DNA from: Roseobacter sinensis | GTDB taxonomy: Bacteria; Pseudomonadota; Alphaproteobacteria; Rhodobacterales; Rhodobacteraceae | Length of the DNA stretch: 64,000 nucleotides | Assembly (NCBI RefSeq): GCF_025755255.1 | Contig: NZ_JALIEB010000012.1 | Span: 62,001-126,000 of the forward strand | Reading direction: 5' to 3' | Shown here: positions 53,470-62,516 of the stretch, one piece after another | Layout of the letters: each line of letters starts with the position of its first letter | Numbering within the stretch: position 1 is the first letter of the stretch | The notes under the pieces: generated by a model | The model's database searches: none | Seen by the model: only the letters and a program-made list of their open reading frames with translations | Told to the model about the DNA's origin: nothing | Translations under genes and position numbers: made by a program

Positions 53470-53502
53470 CCGGGGCGCACCAGTTGCGCCCCGGTTTTTT
53501 TT
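53470..53502 (+). terminator. Rho-independent terminator/attenuator between glpV and glpK
   Basis: A perfect ten-base-pair stem, CCGGGGCGCA with TGCGCCCCGG, a five-base loop and eight consecutive T residues. It is the clearest intrinsic terminator in the window. glpK begins 45 bases later, so partial read-through or an extra promoter is needed. Confidence 0.9.
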
Positions 53503-53547
53503 GTGGGCAGATTGCCCGCCACAGTTCAATGACATCCGGGGGGAGCC

Positions 53548-55035
53548 ATGACCCATATTCTCGCCATCGATCAGGGAACCACCTCGTCGCGTGCGATCCT
53601 CTTCGACGCGGAGATGAAGATCACATCCAGTGCGCAGGAGGAGTTCCCGCAGCACTTCCCCAACAGCGGCTGGGTCGAGCATGACCCCGGTGATTTGTGG
53701 GCCACCACGGCGGGCACCTGCCGCGCCGCGATCGAGAAGGCGGGCCTCGGCCCCGATGACATCGCCGCCATTGGCATCACCAACCAGCGCGAAACCGTCG
53801 TCGTCTGGGAGAAGGAGACCGGCAAGCCCATTCACAACGCCATCGTCTGGCAGGACCGGCGCACCGCCGAGTACTGCCGTGAACTGCGCGAGGCGGGCCA
53901 TGACACCATGATCACGGAGAAGACGGGCCTGCTGGCGGACCCTTATTTTTCGGGCACGAAACTGAAGTGGATCCTCGATCATGTGGAGGGCGCGCGGGAT
54001 CGCGCGAAAGCGGGCGCGCTGCTGTTCGGAACCGTCGACAGTTTCCTGATCTGGAAGCTGACCGGTGGGGCATCCCATGTGACCGATGCCACGAATGCCG
54101 CACGGACGCTGCTCTATGATATCCACAAGGGCAGCTGGAGCACCTCGATCTGCGCGCTGTTCGACATCCCCATGGAGATGCTGCCCGAGGTGCGCGACTG
54201 CGCCTCCGACTTCGGACTGACCCGGCCGGATCTCTTCGGTCGCCCCATCCCGATCCTGGGCGTGGCGGGCGACCAGCAGGCTGCGACAATTGGGCAGGCC
54301 TGCTTTGAGCCGGGCATGCTGAAATCGACATACGGTACCGGATGTTTTGCGCTGCTCAACACCGGCGAGACCGCGGTCGCCTCGAAGAACCGCCTGCTGA
54401 CGACCATTGCCTATCAGTTCGACGGCACGCCGACCTATGCGCTCGAAGGGTCGATCTTCGTTGCCGGGGCCGTTGTGCAGTGGCTGCGCGACGGTCTGCA
54501 GATCATCCGTGAGGCGGGAGAAACCCAGCCGCTTGCGAAACTGGCAGACCCGAAGCAGACCGTGGTGCTGGTGCCCGCTTTCGTGGGGCTCGGGGCGCCT
54601 TACTGGAACGCGGAATGTCGTGGCGCCATCTTTGGCCTCACGCGCAACTCGGGGCGGCAAGAGCTGGCCAGGGCGGCGCTGGAAAGCGTGGGCTACCAGA
54701 CCCGCGATCTGCTGGAGGCGATGCAGGCCGATTGGCAAAGCGAGGGCGCCGGGCAGACGCTCCGGGTTGATGGGGGGATGTCGGCCTCGGATTGGGCGAT
54801 GCAGTTTCTCGCCGACATCATCGGTGCGCCGGTGGATCGCCCCGAGGTGCTGGAGACGACGGCGCTCGGCGCGGCCTGGCTCGCGGGCCAGCGCGCGGGC
54901 CTCTATCCGGATATGACCGGCTTTTCCAAGATCTGGGCCCTGGAGCAGCAGTTCACGCCGGCGATGGAGCCGAGCGAGAGGGACGAGAAATACGCCGCCT
55001 GGAAACGCGCGGTTGATGCAACGATGCGCTTTTGA
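53548..55035 (+). CDS. glpK: Glycerol kinase
   Basis: A 495-residue FGGY-family kinase that phosphorylates glycerol to glycerol-3-phosphate. Features include the N-terminal ATP-binding [13 protein letters not shown], the substrate segment [12 protein letters not shown] (about residue 96), [14 protein letters not shown] (about 160), [13 protein letters not shown] (about 262) and [12 protein letters not shown] near residue 408. Length and motifs match the family throughout. It follows the glpV terminator and lies upstream of an iron-type alcohol dehydrogenase gene whose TTG start overlaps its stop. Confidence 0.95.
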   Translation: MTHILAIDQGTTSSRAILFDAEMKITSSAQEEFPQHFPNSGWVEHDPGDLWATTAGTCRAAIEKAGLGPDDIAAIGITNQRETVVVWEKETGKPIHNAIVWQDRRTAEYCRELREAGHDTMITEKTGLLADPYFSGTKLKWILDHVEGARDRAKAGALLFGTVDSFLIWKLTGGASHVTDATNAARTLLYDIHKGSWSTSICALFDIPMEMLPEVRDCASDFGLTRPDLFGRPIPILGVAGDQQAATIGQACFEPGMLKSTYGTGCFALLNTGETAVASKNRLLTTIAYQFDGTPTYALEGSIFVAGAVVQWLRDGLQIIREAGETQPLAKLADPKQTVVLVPAFVGLGAPYWNAECRGAIFGLTRNSGRQELARAALESVGYQTRDLLEAMQADWQSEGAGQTLRVDGGMSASDWAMQFLADIIGAPVDRPEVLETTALGAAWLAGQRAGLYPDMTGFSKIWALEQQFTPAMEPSERDEKYAAWKRAVDATMRF

Positions 55036-56183
55036 GTATCGCAGCATTCAGCTTCGCTACCGCCGGCCGCATCATCTTCGGGCGTGGCACCGCGGATCGC
55101 GTCTGCGCCGAAGCCTGTGCGCTCGGCCGCTCCATTCTTCTGATCCGCGGCCGGTCGGTGGCTTGGGTCGACGGCCTGACCGATGACTTTAGAGCAAGCG
55201 GCGCAGAGGTCACGACGGTGGTTTGTACGGGAGAGCCCACCGTCGAGATGGTTGAGGCTGCTGTGACACAGGGGCGCGCGGCAGGTGTCGAGGTGGTCGT
55301 CGCCGTGGGCGGCGGGTCGGCGATCGACCTTGGCAAGGCGGTCGCAGCGCTTCTGCCCGGCAAGAGCGGCACCATGGCGCATCTCGAAAGCGTCGGGGCC
55401 GGCCGGCCACTCACGGCGCAGCCCTTGCCGTTTGTCGCCGTGCCGACAACCGCGGGGACGGGCGCGGAGGTCACCAAGAACGCCGTGATTGCTGTGCCGG
55501 AGGCGAGGCGCAAGGTCAGTCTGCGCGACGACCGGATGCTGCCCGATATCGCCATCATCGACCCGGCGCTGACCGATGGCGCGCCGCGCGCGCAGACGCT
55601 GGCCTCCGGGCTCGATGCGCTGACGCAGGTGATCGAGCCCTACCTGTCACACCGGGCCAACCCTCTGACGGATGCCCTCTGCCAAGCGGCCATTCGGCGC
55701 GGTACGCGGGCGCTGGTGCGCCTTGCCGAGGCAGAGGAAGCTGCCGCGCGCGACGAGATGGCCTTTACAAGTCTTGCAGGAGGGCTCGCGCTGGCCAATG
55801 CGGGTCTGGGCGCGGTGCACGGTCTTGCCGGTGTTCTCGGCGGGCGCCTCGGCGCGCCGCACGGGCTGATCTGCGGCCGGTTGCTGGGGCCGGTCCTCGT
55901 CGCGAATGCGCGCCAGATGCGGGCCGAGAGGGAAGATCTTGGCCGGTTCGGTGAGGTGGCGTCCTGGCTGGGAGAGGCCTTGGGGCAGGATGCGGGTGAG
56001 GTGTTCGAGGCGCTGCCCGATGTTCTCGATCGCTGGGAGGTGCCACGGCTCGGGCCCTGGTTCACAGCCGAGACGGATATGGACGCCATTGCTGCCGAAG
56101 CGGCGGACGCCTCCTCGATGAAGGCCAACCCTTGCGTCTTGCCGCCGGAGGCTCTGGTCGATGTTTTGCGACAAGCTGTCTAG
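55032..56183 (+). CDS. Iron-containing alcohol dehydrogenase
   Basis: A 383-residue group III (iron-type) dehydrogenase. The NAD-binding [18 protein letters not shown] lies near residue 95, [18 protein letters not shown] near 137 and the metal site near [20 protein letters not shown] (about 197) and [21 protein letters not shown] (about 262), with the His residues in place. The N-terminus [17 protein letters not shown] resembles maleylacetate reductase-type members. It starts at TTG 55032, overlapping the glpK stop (TTGA). Its place suggests a glycerol-related alcohol or 1,3-propanediol-type substrate, but this is inference. Confidence 0.85.
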   Translation: MSIAAFSFATAGRIIFGRGTADRVCAEACALGRSILLIRGRSVAWVDGLTDDFRASGAEVTTVVCTGEPTVEMVEAAVTQGRAAGVEVVVAVGGGSAIDLGKAVAALLPGKSGTMAHLESVGAGRPLTAQPLPFVAVPTTAGTGAEVTKNAVIAVPEARRKVSLRDDRMLPDIAIIDPALTDGAPRAQTLASGLDALTQVIEPYLSHRANPLTDALCQAAIRRGTRALVRLAEAEEAAARDEMAFTSLAGGLALANAGLGAVHGLAGVLGGRLGAPHGLICGRLLGPVLVANARQMRAEREDLGRFGEVASWLGEALGQDAGEVFEALPDVLDRWEVPRLGPWFTAETDMDAIAAEAADASSMKANPCVLPPEALVDVLRQAV

Positions 56184-56286
56184 AGCGCTTCGCCTTTGAC
56201 GCGGGACAGCGTGCATCACCTATTGCGGTGATTTCATTGAAACCAGACAGCGATAGGTGATGCAGGTTCAAGGCGAATTGCTTTAG
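56181..56286. repeat. MITE-like inverted-repeat element
   Basis: About 105 bases with imperfect terminal inverted repeats (TAGAGCGCTTCGCCTTTGA versus the complement of TCAAGGCGAATTGCTTTA) and a perfect internal 12-base inverted pair, TGCATCACCTAT (56212) and ATAGGTGATGCA (56253). Its first three bases are the stop codon of the dehydrogenase gene. It has no coding capacity. Confidence 0.65.
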
Positions 56287-56303
56287 ATCCGTGCTCCGCC
56301 GGG

Positions 56304-57515
56304 TCAGATCGCAGAGAGGCCCGCATTCGTATTGAGAAAGAACTGCGAGAAGATCGGGCCGCTTGCCGCACCTATGGCGCGGGCATTGAAGCCGATGCCG
56401 CCCGCTTCGATACGGGGCGTCAGAAGGCCGCGCGTGTCCTGATTGACAAGATAGCGGCGGACCCGCTCGACCAGCTGGCTGCGCACCGTTTCGGGAAAGG
56501 CGCCGTCGATCAGGATTGCCTCGAAATCGATGACCGAGCAGATCGACAGCGCTGCCTTTGCGAGCTCCTGCGCGGTCTCGCCGATCCAGGGGTCGACATA
56601 CCGACCGAGCGCGCTCCAGTCCTGCGGCAGTTGCCACAGCTGTTTGGGGTCCAGCCCGACCTCAACAAGCCGCGCTTCGAGCAGATGCAGCGATGCCACG
56701 TCGATCAACTGACGGCTTTCACCCAGGGGCCCGGTGCTGCGCAGCGACCCCAGCGCGCCTGCGTTGCCCTGATTGCCCTCGAAAACGGTGTGGTTCAGCA
56801 CCACGCCGCCGCCGATGAAGGAGCCGATGTAGAAATAGGCGTAATCCCGGTATTCCTTGCCGAGACCGTAGAGGTGCTCTGCGCGGCAGGCGGCAGTGGC
56901 ATCGTTGCAGACGAAGATCGGCAAGGTGCTGAACTTGGCGACCTCATCGGCGAACTGGATGTTTTTCCATGACCGGAAATCCTCTGCTGCCGCACCCGAC
57001 AGGTCGTGCCACTTCCAAAGCTCGAAAGGCGAGGCGACGCCGATCCCGCAAAGGCGCTCTTGCTGCGCCGCCGTCATCTCTTCCATCAACGTGTCGATGC
57101 CATCGGCGAGAAAGCCGAAGATGACCTCGGGCAAGGGGTAGGCGTAGGACATGTGAAGTTGCTTGATCACGGTGCCCTTGAAGGCGAGCAGAAGCAGCTC
57201 GGCGCTGCGCCGACCGATCTTGAGACCGAAGGAAAAGACCCCCTGGGCTGCGAGATCCATCGGTATGGAGGGCTTGCCGACCCTGCCGCGCTGCGGCTCT
57301 CCGCGCGCGAGCAGCCCGTCGCTTTCCAGCTTGCGCAGGATCACCGAGACGGTCTGAGGCGACAGCCCCGCCATCCGTGCAAGATCACTTCCCGGCATCG
57401 CGCCATGGCGCAGGACCATCGACAGCAGAAGGCGCTCATTGTAGTTGCGCACCCCGCGTTGATTCACGCCGATGCTCAAACCCTTGACCTTATCGCCATC
57501 CATCGGGCTGCTCAT
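56304..57515 (-). CDS. frcR: ROK-family transcriptional regulator of the fructose transporter
   Basis: A 403-residue ROK/NagC-type regulator: N-terminal winged helix with GSDLARMAGLSPQTVSVIL (about residues 40-58) and a ROK sugar-sensing domain with YFYIGSFIGGGVVLN (about residue 240) and GNAGALGSLRSTG. The zinc-binding CxCGxxGC motif of many ROK proteins is absent. It is divergent from frcB, the usual place for FrcR. ATG 57515 follows AAGGAAACAAGGGAC. The AT-rich inverted repeat at 57554-57574 is a likely operator. Confidence 0.82.
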   Translation of the reverse strand: MSSPMDGDKVKGLSIGVNQRGVRNYNERLLLSMVLRHGAMPGSDLARMAGLSPQTVSVILRKLESDGLLARGEPQRGRVGKPSIPMDLAAQGVFSFGLKIGRRSAELLLLAFKGTVIKQLHMSYAYPLPEVIFGFLADGIDTLMEEMTAAQQERLCGIGVASPFELWKWHDLSGAAAEDFRSWKNIQFADEVAKFSTLPIFVCNDATAACRAEHLYGLGKEYRDYAYFYIGSFIGGGVVLNHTVFEGNQGNAGALGSLRSTGPLGESRQLIDVASLHLLEARLVEVGLDPKQLWQLPQDWSALGRYVDPWIGETAQELAKAALSICSVIDFEAILIDGAFPETVRSQLVERVRRYLVNQDTRGLLTPRIEAGGIGFNARAIGAASGPIFSQFFLNTNAGLSAI

Positions 57516-57553
57516 GTCCCTTGTTTCCTTGGGTATTTTGACGTCACGCAATT

Positions 57554-57582
57554 AATAAATCAAGTTTATTTATTTATTGACA
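57554..57582 (+). promoter_or_regulatory. Putative FrcR operator and frcB -35 element
   Basis: AATAAAT (57554) and ATTTATT (57568, repeated at 57572) form an AT-rich inverted repeat of the kind bound by ROK regulators, in an otherwise GC-rich region. A perfect -35 hexamer TTGACA follows at 57577; no good -10 is evident at 16-18 bases. Confidence 0.5.
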
Positions 57583-57694
57583 CTTGGTTTGAAATGATGT
57601 GTCTTGGGCAAGACCTGCAGGGGGAGAAATCCGCAGGCCGAGGCGCGCTGCCCGCGCCTTACCAAAGACAACACCGTTTCCGTGGGAGGAAAAC

Positions 57695-58717
57695 ATGAAG
57701 AAACTTCTCGCCAGTACGATTCTGGGTCTGGGCGCTTTGGGCGCGACCAGTGGCATAGCCGCTGCCGACGACATCACCGCCTGCCTGATCACCAAGACCG
57801 ATACCAACCCGTTCTTCGTGAAGATGAAAGAGGGCGCCGAAGCCAAGGCGGCGGAGCTTGGCATGACGCTGAAGTCCTTCGCGGGCAAGGTCGACGGGGA
57901 TCATGAAACGCAAGTGCAGGCGATCGAGACCTGCATTCTGGACGGTGCCAAGGGCATCCTGATCACCGCCTCCGATACGTCCTCCATCGTCTCGGCGGTC
58001 ACGCAGGCGCGCGATGCCGGTCTGCTGGTGATCGCGCTCGACACGCCGCTTGAGCCGATTGACGCCGCCGATGCCACCTTTGCCACCGACAACTACAAGG
58101 CGGGTGTTCTGATCGGCGAATGGGCGCGCGCGCAGCTCGGTGATGCCGCCGAGGACGCGAAGATCGCGACGCTGGATCTGAACGTCAGCCAACCCACCGT
58201 GGATGTGTTGCGCAACCAGGGGTTTCTGGACGGGTTCGGCATTGATCTGGCCGATCCAAATGTCATCGGAGACGAAAGCGATGCGCGTATCGTCGGCAGC
58301 GATGTGACGGACGGCAATGAAGAGGGCGGGCGCCGGGCCATGGAGAACCTGCTGGCCAAGGACCCCACCATCAACGTCGTGCACACGATCAACGAGCCGG
58401 CTGCAGCAGGGGCCTATGAGGCTCTCAAGGCCATCGGGCGCGAGAATGACGTGCTGATCGTCTCTGTCGATGGCGGCTGCCCGGGCGTTCAGAACGTGGC
58501 CGACGGTGTGATCGGTGCGACCTCGCAGCAGTACCCGCTGCTCATGGCATCGCTGGGTGTCGAGGCCATCAAAAAGTGGGCCGACGAAGGTGTGAAGCCC
58601 GAGCCGACACCGGGTAAGGAGTTCTTCGACACCGGCGTGGCGCTGGTGACCGATGCGCCAGCGGATGGGGTCGAGTCGATCTCCGTCGCGGAAGGCAAGG
58701 ATCTCTGCTGGGGCTGA
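57695..58717 (+). CDS. frcB: Fructose ABC transporter substrate-binding protein
   Basis: A 340-residue type-I periplasmic binding protein of the ribose/fructose class. Sec signal [20 protein letters not shown], cleaved near AAA; mature protein opens [20 protein letters not shown]. Also visible are [22 protein letters not shown] (about residue 113) and [16 protein letters not shown] (about 229). The gene order binding protein - permease - ATPase - small P-loop kinase next to a ROK regulator matches frcBCAK of Sinorhizobium meliloti, the basis for fructose as ligand; ribose or mannose remain possible. GGGAGG precedes the start. A long hairpin follows. Confidence 0.88.
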   Translation: MKKLLASTILGLGALGATSGIAAADDITACLITKTDTNPFFVKMKEGAEAKAAELGMTLKSFAGKVDGDHETQVQAIETCILDGAKGILITASDTSSIVSAVTQARDAGLLVIALDTPLEPIDAADATFATDNYKAGVLIGEWARAQLGDAAEDAKIATLDLNVSQPTVDVLRNQGFLDGFGIDLADPNVIGDESDARIVGSDVTDGNEEGGRRAMENLLAKDPTINVVHTINEPAAAGAYEALKAIGRENDVLIVSVDGGCPGVQNVADGVIGATSQQYPLLMASLGVEAIKKWADEGVKPEPTPGKEFFDTGVALVTDAPADGVESISVAEGKDLCWG

Positions 58718-58731
58718 GACCTCACCTCGAA

Positions 58732-58760
58732 CCGTGGCGCGCGCACTCCGCGCGCCACGG
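58732..58760 (+). promoter_or_regulatory. Hairpin between frcB and frcC
   Basis: A perfect 12-base-pair stem, CCGTGGCGCGCG with CGCGCGCCACGG, around a five-base loop, 15 bases after the frcB stop and without a T-run. It probably stabilises the frcB part of the transcript. Confidence 0.65.
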
Positions 58761-58838
58761 TCTTCCGGGACTTTGCGACCCGGTGTGACAAGTTGACAGT
58801 GGCGCAGGTAACGTGGCCCATGGATAGGGGGGAGATCC

Positions 58839-59912
58839 GTGTCCGAGACATCCGGTGAATCGCAGGACTACGAGCGCGAGGTGGCGCGGCGAGCCGAGGC
58901 GGTGGCTGAATTCGAAGAGCCGAGGCGCGGGCTCCTTGGCGCCGTACAGCATATGCTGCACGTCAATCCGTCGCTGGTGCCGCTGATCGTTCTGATCGCC
59001 TCGATCATCATCTTTGGCATACTCCGCGGGACGACCTTCTTTTCACCCTTTGCACTGACGCTCATTTTGCAACAGGTGCAGATCGTCGGGATTGTTGCGG
59101 CGGCGCAAAGCCTGGTGATCCTGACGGCCGGGATCGACCTCAGCGTTGGCGCCATCATGGTGATGTCCTCGGTCGTGATGGGGCAGTTCACCTTTCGCTA
59201 CGGTATCCCGGTTGAGGTCTCGGTGGCTTGCGGGTTGCTCTGCGGCACGCTCATCGGCTTCATCAACGGCTGGCTGGTGGCAAAGGTGAAACTGCCGCCC
59301 TTCATTGTCACGCTGGGGATGTGGCAGATCGTATTGGCCACGAATTTCCTCTATTCCGCGAATGAGACCATCCGCTCGCAAGAGATCGAAGCAGAAGCGC
59401 CCTTGCTTCAGTTCTTCGGCAACACCATCGCATTCGGCGGTGCGCGGCTCACCTACGGCGTGATTTTCATGCTCGCGCTTGTGTTCGTTCTGGCCTATGC
59501 GCTCAAACACACCGCCTGGGGCCGACACGTCTATGCCGTTGGAGACGATCCGGAGGCTGCCGAGCTGTCGGGCGTCAATGTCAAGCGCACGCTTATTTCG
59601 GTCTACATGCTGGCAGGCCTGATCTGCGCCTTCGCGGGCTGGGCCCTCATCGGGCGCATCGGATCAGTCTCGCCGACCTCGGGCCAGCTTGCCAATATCG
59701 AGAGCATTACCGCTGTGGTGATCGGAGGTATCTCGCTCTTTGGCGGGCGCGGCTCGATCATGGGCACGCTTTTCGGCGCGCTGATCGTTGGGGTGTTTAC
59801 GCTCGGACTACGCCTGATGGGGGCCGATGCGCAGTGGACCTATCTGCTCATCGGTGTGCTGATCATCGCCGCCGTCGGCGTGGATCAATGGATCAGAAAG
59901 GTATCGGTGTGA
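58839..59912 (+). CDS. frcC: Fructose ABC transporter permease
   Basis: A 357-residue RbsC-type permease with about nine membrane helices. The cytoplasmic N-terminus of about 45 residues is charged. Conserved stretches include LVILTAGIDLSVGAIMVMSS (about residue 90), the LPPFIVTLGMW motif (about 150), YAVGDDPEAAELSGVNVKR (about 230) and GGISLFGGRGSIMGTLFGAL (about 295). It transports the sugar delivered by FrcB. ATG of frcA overlaps its stop (TGATG). Confidence 0.9.
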   Translation: MSETSGESQDYEREVARRAEAVAEFEEPRRGLLGAVQHMLHVNPSLVPLIVLIASIIIFGILRGTTFFSPFALTLILQQVQIVGIVAAAQSLVILTAGIDLSVGAIMVMSSVVMGQFTFRYGIPVEVSVACGLLCGTLIGFINGWLVAKVKLPPFIVTLGMWQIVLATNFLYSANETIRSQEIEAEAPLLQFFGNTIAFGGARLTYGVIFMLALVFVLAYALKHTAWGRHVYAVGDDPEAAELSGVNVKRTLISVYMLAGLICAFAGWALIGRIGSVSPTSGQLANIESITAVVIGGISLFGGRGSIMGTLFGALIVGVFTLGLRLMGADAQWTYLLIGVLIIAAVGVDQWIRKVSV

Positions 59913-60688
59913 TGGAACCCATTCTCAAAGCGCGCAACCTCGTGAAGCGCTATGGCAAGGTCACCGCGCTGGATCACTGCGACTTTGACTTGATGCCGGG
60001 CGAGATCCTCGCCGTCATCGGCGACAATGGTGCGGGGAAGTCATCGCTGATCAAGGCGGTGTCCGGCGCTGTGCTCCCTGACGAGGGGGAAGTTTTCCTC
60101 GAAGGCCGGAGGGTGCATTTCACCTCACCCATCGACGCGCGCAACGAAGGGATCGAGACGGTCTACCAAACCCTTGCCATGTCACCCGCCCTGTCGATCG
60201 CCGACAACATGTTCATGGGCCGCGAGATCCGCAAACCCGGTTTTCGGGGCAGATGGCTGCGCCAGCTGGACCGCGCCGAGATGGAGCGGATCGCGCGCGA
60301 CAAGCTGTCCGAGCTTGGGCTCATGACGATCCAGAACATCAACCAGGCGGTCGAAACGCTTTCGGGCGGCCAGCGGCAGGGGGTCGCGGTGGCCCGCGCC
60401 GCCGCCTTCGGGTCCAAGGTGATCATTCTCGACGAGCCGACGGCGGCCCTTGGTGTCAAGGAATCCCGCCGGGTGCTGGAGCTCATTCTGGACGTGAAAT
60501 CGCGGGGCATCCCGATCATTCTGATCAGCCACAACATGCCGCATGTCTTCGAGGTGGCCGACCGCATCCACGTGCACCGGCTGGGCAAGCGGCTCTGCGT
60601 GATCGACCCCAAGGATTACACCATGTCCGATGCGGTGGCCTTCATGACCGGGGCCAAGGAACCGCCGGCGGCAGATATCGCCGCGTGA
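59912..60688 (+). CDS. frcA: Fructose ABC transporter ATP-binding protein
   Basis: A 258-residue single-domain sugar ABC ATPase: Walker A GDNGAGKSS (about residue 38), signature LSGGQRQGVAVARA (about 150), Walker B VIILDEPTAALG (about 171) and H-loop LISHNMPHVFEV. Unlike RbsA it has only one nucleotide-binding domain, as in FrcA. ATG 59912 overlaps the permease stop and gives the normal N-terminus MEPILKARNLVKRYGK. Its stop overlaps the GTG of the kinase gene. Confidence 0.91.
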   Translation: MEPILKARNLVKRYGKVTALDHCDFDLMPGEILAVIGDNGAGKSSLIKAVSGAVLPDEGEVFLEGRRVHFTSPIDARNEGIETVYQTLAMSPALSIADNMFMGREIRKPGFRGRWLRQLDRAEMERIARDKLSELGLMTIQNINQAVETLSGGQRQGVAVARAAAFGSKVIILDEPTAALGVKESRRVLELILDVKSRGIPIILISHNMPHVFEVADRIHVHRLGKRLCVIDPKDYTMSDAVAFMTGAKEPPAADIAA

Positions 60689-61323
60689 CGCAGCCGCTTG
60701 AGAGCTTCGACGCGCTGGTCGCCGCGGTTCTTGCCGCCCCGCGACAGGCGCGGCGCCGTCTGGTGGCGGTGGCGGGCGCGCCGGGCAGTGGCAAGTCGAC
60801 GCTGGCCGCGCGCCTCGCCGATGCCTTGGCGCAAGCCGGTTGCAGAACCCAGGTGGTGCCGATGGATGGGTTTCACCTGGACAATCGCCTGCTCATCGCG
60901 ATGAACCTGCTCGGCCGCAAGGGCGCGCCCGAGACCTTCGACGTGGGCGGCTTTCGCCGCCTGATGGCCGCGCTGGGTGCCGATACGCCGGTGTACTACC
61001 CGCTCTTCGACCGGACCCGCGACATCGCCATTGCCAGCGCGGGCTGTCTTGATGAGGCCTGCGATACGGTGATCGTCGAAGGCAACTACCTGCTGCTGGA
61101 TGCACCGGACTGGCGCGCGCTCCATCCGCTCTGGGATCTGCGCGTCCGGCTCGACGTCCCGATGGAAACCCTGCGCAGCCGCCTGATCGACCGCTGGCTG
61201 GACGAGGGACTGGCCGAGGATGCCGCCATCGCGCGGGCCGAGGGAAACGACCTGCGCAATGCCCGGTTGGTCGACGCGCAGGCGCTGGCGGCGGATATGG
61301 TGTTTGATGGGGCCGCGTCATAG
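60685..61323 (+). CDS. frcK: P-loop kinase of the fructose cluster (FrcK-like)
   Basis: A 212-residue uridine-kinase-like P-loop protein: Walker A VAGAPGSGKSTLAARL (about residue 28), MDGFHLDNRLL (about 58) and TVIVEGNYLLLD (about 125), with a lid-like region near RLIDRWLDEGLAED. Such proteins, often annotated nucleoside/nucleotide kinase, end frcBCAK operons; fructose phosphorylation was proposed for FrcK, though the fold is not that of a classic fructokinase. It starts at GTG 60685 (GTGA overlap with frcA). Confidence 0.82.
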   Translation: MTQPLESFDALVAAVLAAPRQARRRLVAVAGAPGSGKSTLAARLADALAQAGCRTQVVPMDGFHLDNRLLIAMNLLGRKGAPETFDVGGFRRLMAALGADTPVYYPLFDRTRDIAIASAGCLDEACDTVIVEGNYLLLDAPDWRALHPLWDLRVRLDVPMETLRSRLIDRWLDEGLAEDAAIARAEGNDLRNARLVDAQALAADMVFDGAAS

Positions 61324-61403
61324 GTCTGCAAAATGGCGGGTCTATGCTAGTCTGAGACGTATCCCGCACATTCGGCCATTGATGTTTGGCGGGAAATGTG
61401 ATC

Positions 61404-61415
61404 GTTAGCGCTAAC
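61404..61415. promoter_or_regulatory. LacI-type palindrome GTTAGCGCTAAC upstream of gap
   Basis: A perfect 12-base palindrome with the central CG of LacI-family operators, 54 bases before the gap start. No LacI-family gene lies in the window, so the regulator would be encoded elsewhere. Confidence 0.6.
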
Positions 61416-61468
61416 AAGGCCGATTGTGCCAGACCGGCGCATGACAGAAGAAGTTCTGGAGGAAGAAG

Positions 61469-62476
61469 ATGTCTCACTCAGTTGCAATCAACGGTTTTGG
61501 TCGGATCGGTCGGGGCGTCCTGCGCGCGCTGGTCGAGAACAAGGTGTCTGATGTGGAAGTCACCGCGATCAACGACCTGTCGACCCCTGAGACCCTGGCG
61601 CATCTTCTCAAATACGACAGTGTGCATGGCCGCTTCGACGCCGAGGTCTCGGTCTCCGGTGACTCGCTGGTCGTGAACGGCAAGAGCATCGCGGTGACGG
61701 CCATCCGCAACCCGGCGGAGTTGCCGTGGGACGGCGTTGACGTCGCTATGGAGTGCACCGGTCTCTTCACCGCGCGTGAGAAAGCCGTGCAGCATCTGGA
61801 GAACGGCTCGCGCCGCGTGCTGATCTCGGCACCCGGGGCTGGGGCCGACCGCACCGTGGTTTACGGTGTGAACCACACCGACATGACCAAGGATGATATC
61901 GTCATCTCCAACGCCTCCTGCACGACGAACTGCCTCGCACCGGTGGCCTACGTGCTCGACAAGGCCTTCGGCATCAAGACAGGCTACATGACCACGATCC
62001 ACGCCTATACCGGCGACCAGCCCTCGCACGACGCGCCGCACAAGGATCTTTATCGCGGGCGGGCGGCGGCGCTGTCGATGGTGCCGACTTCGACGGGGGC
62101 GGCCAAGGCGATCTCGCTGGTGCTGCCGCATCTGGAGGGCAAGCTCGAAGGTTCCGCCGTGCGCGTGCCCACGCCGAATGTCTCGCTGGTCGATCTGACC
62201 TGCACGACCGACAAACCTGCCACCAAGGATGCGATCAACGCCGCCATGAAGGCCGCCGCCGAGGGCGAGTTGAAGGGCATTCTGGCCTATGAGACCGACC
62301 CGACCGTCTCTATCGACTACAACCACGACCCGCATTCATCGAGTTTTGCCGCCCCGCAGACCAGCGTCACCGCCGATGGTCTGGTGCGCGTGGTCAGCTG
62401 GTACGACAACGAATGGGGCTTTGCGAACCGTATGATCGACACCGGGCGCAGGCTGGCGGAGCTCTCCAAGACCTGA
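61469..62476 (+). CDS. gap: Glyceraldehyde-3-phosphate dehydrogenase
   Basis: A 335-residue NAD(P)-dependent enzyme of glycolysis and the lower Entner-Doudoroff pathway. The Rossmann motif INGFGRIGRGVLRAL is at the N-terminus, the catalytic cysteine is in ISNASCTTNCLAPVA (about residue 152), followed by TTIHAYTGDQ, VPTSTGAAKAI and WYDNEWGFANRM near the end. It lies behind a LacI-type palindrome and 40 bases before edd. A GGAGGAAGAAG site precedes the ATG. The pairing with edd suggests a role in sugar-acid or hexose catabolism; a second gap gene elsewhere is common in such genomes. Confidence 0.94.
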   Translation: MSHSVAINGFGRIGRGVLRALVENKVSDVEVTAINDLSTPETLAHLLKYDSVHGRFDAEVSVSGDSLVVNGKSIAVTAIRNPAELPWDGVDVAMECTGLFTAREKAVQHLENGSRRVLISAPGAGADRTVVYGVNHTDMTKDDIVISNASCTTNCLAPVAYVLDKAFGIKTGYMTTIHAYTGDQPSHDAPHKDLYRGRAAALSMVPTSTGAAKAISLVLPHLEGKLEGSAVRVPTPNVSLVDLTCTTDKPATKDAINAAMKAAAEGELKGILAYETDPTVSIDYNHDPHSSSFAAPQTSVTADGLVRVVSWYDNEWGFANRMIDTGRRLAELSKT

Positions 62477-62516
62477 GCTGCCGTCCGCGTCCTCAAGGGA
62501 CCGAGAGGAACCGCTG

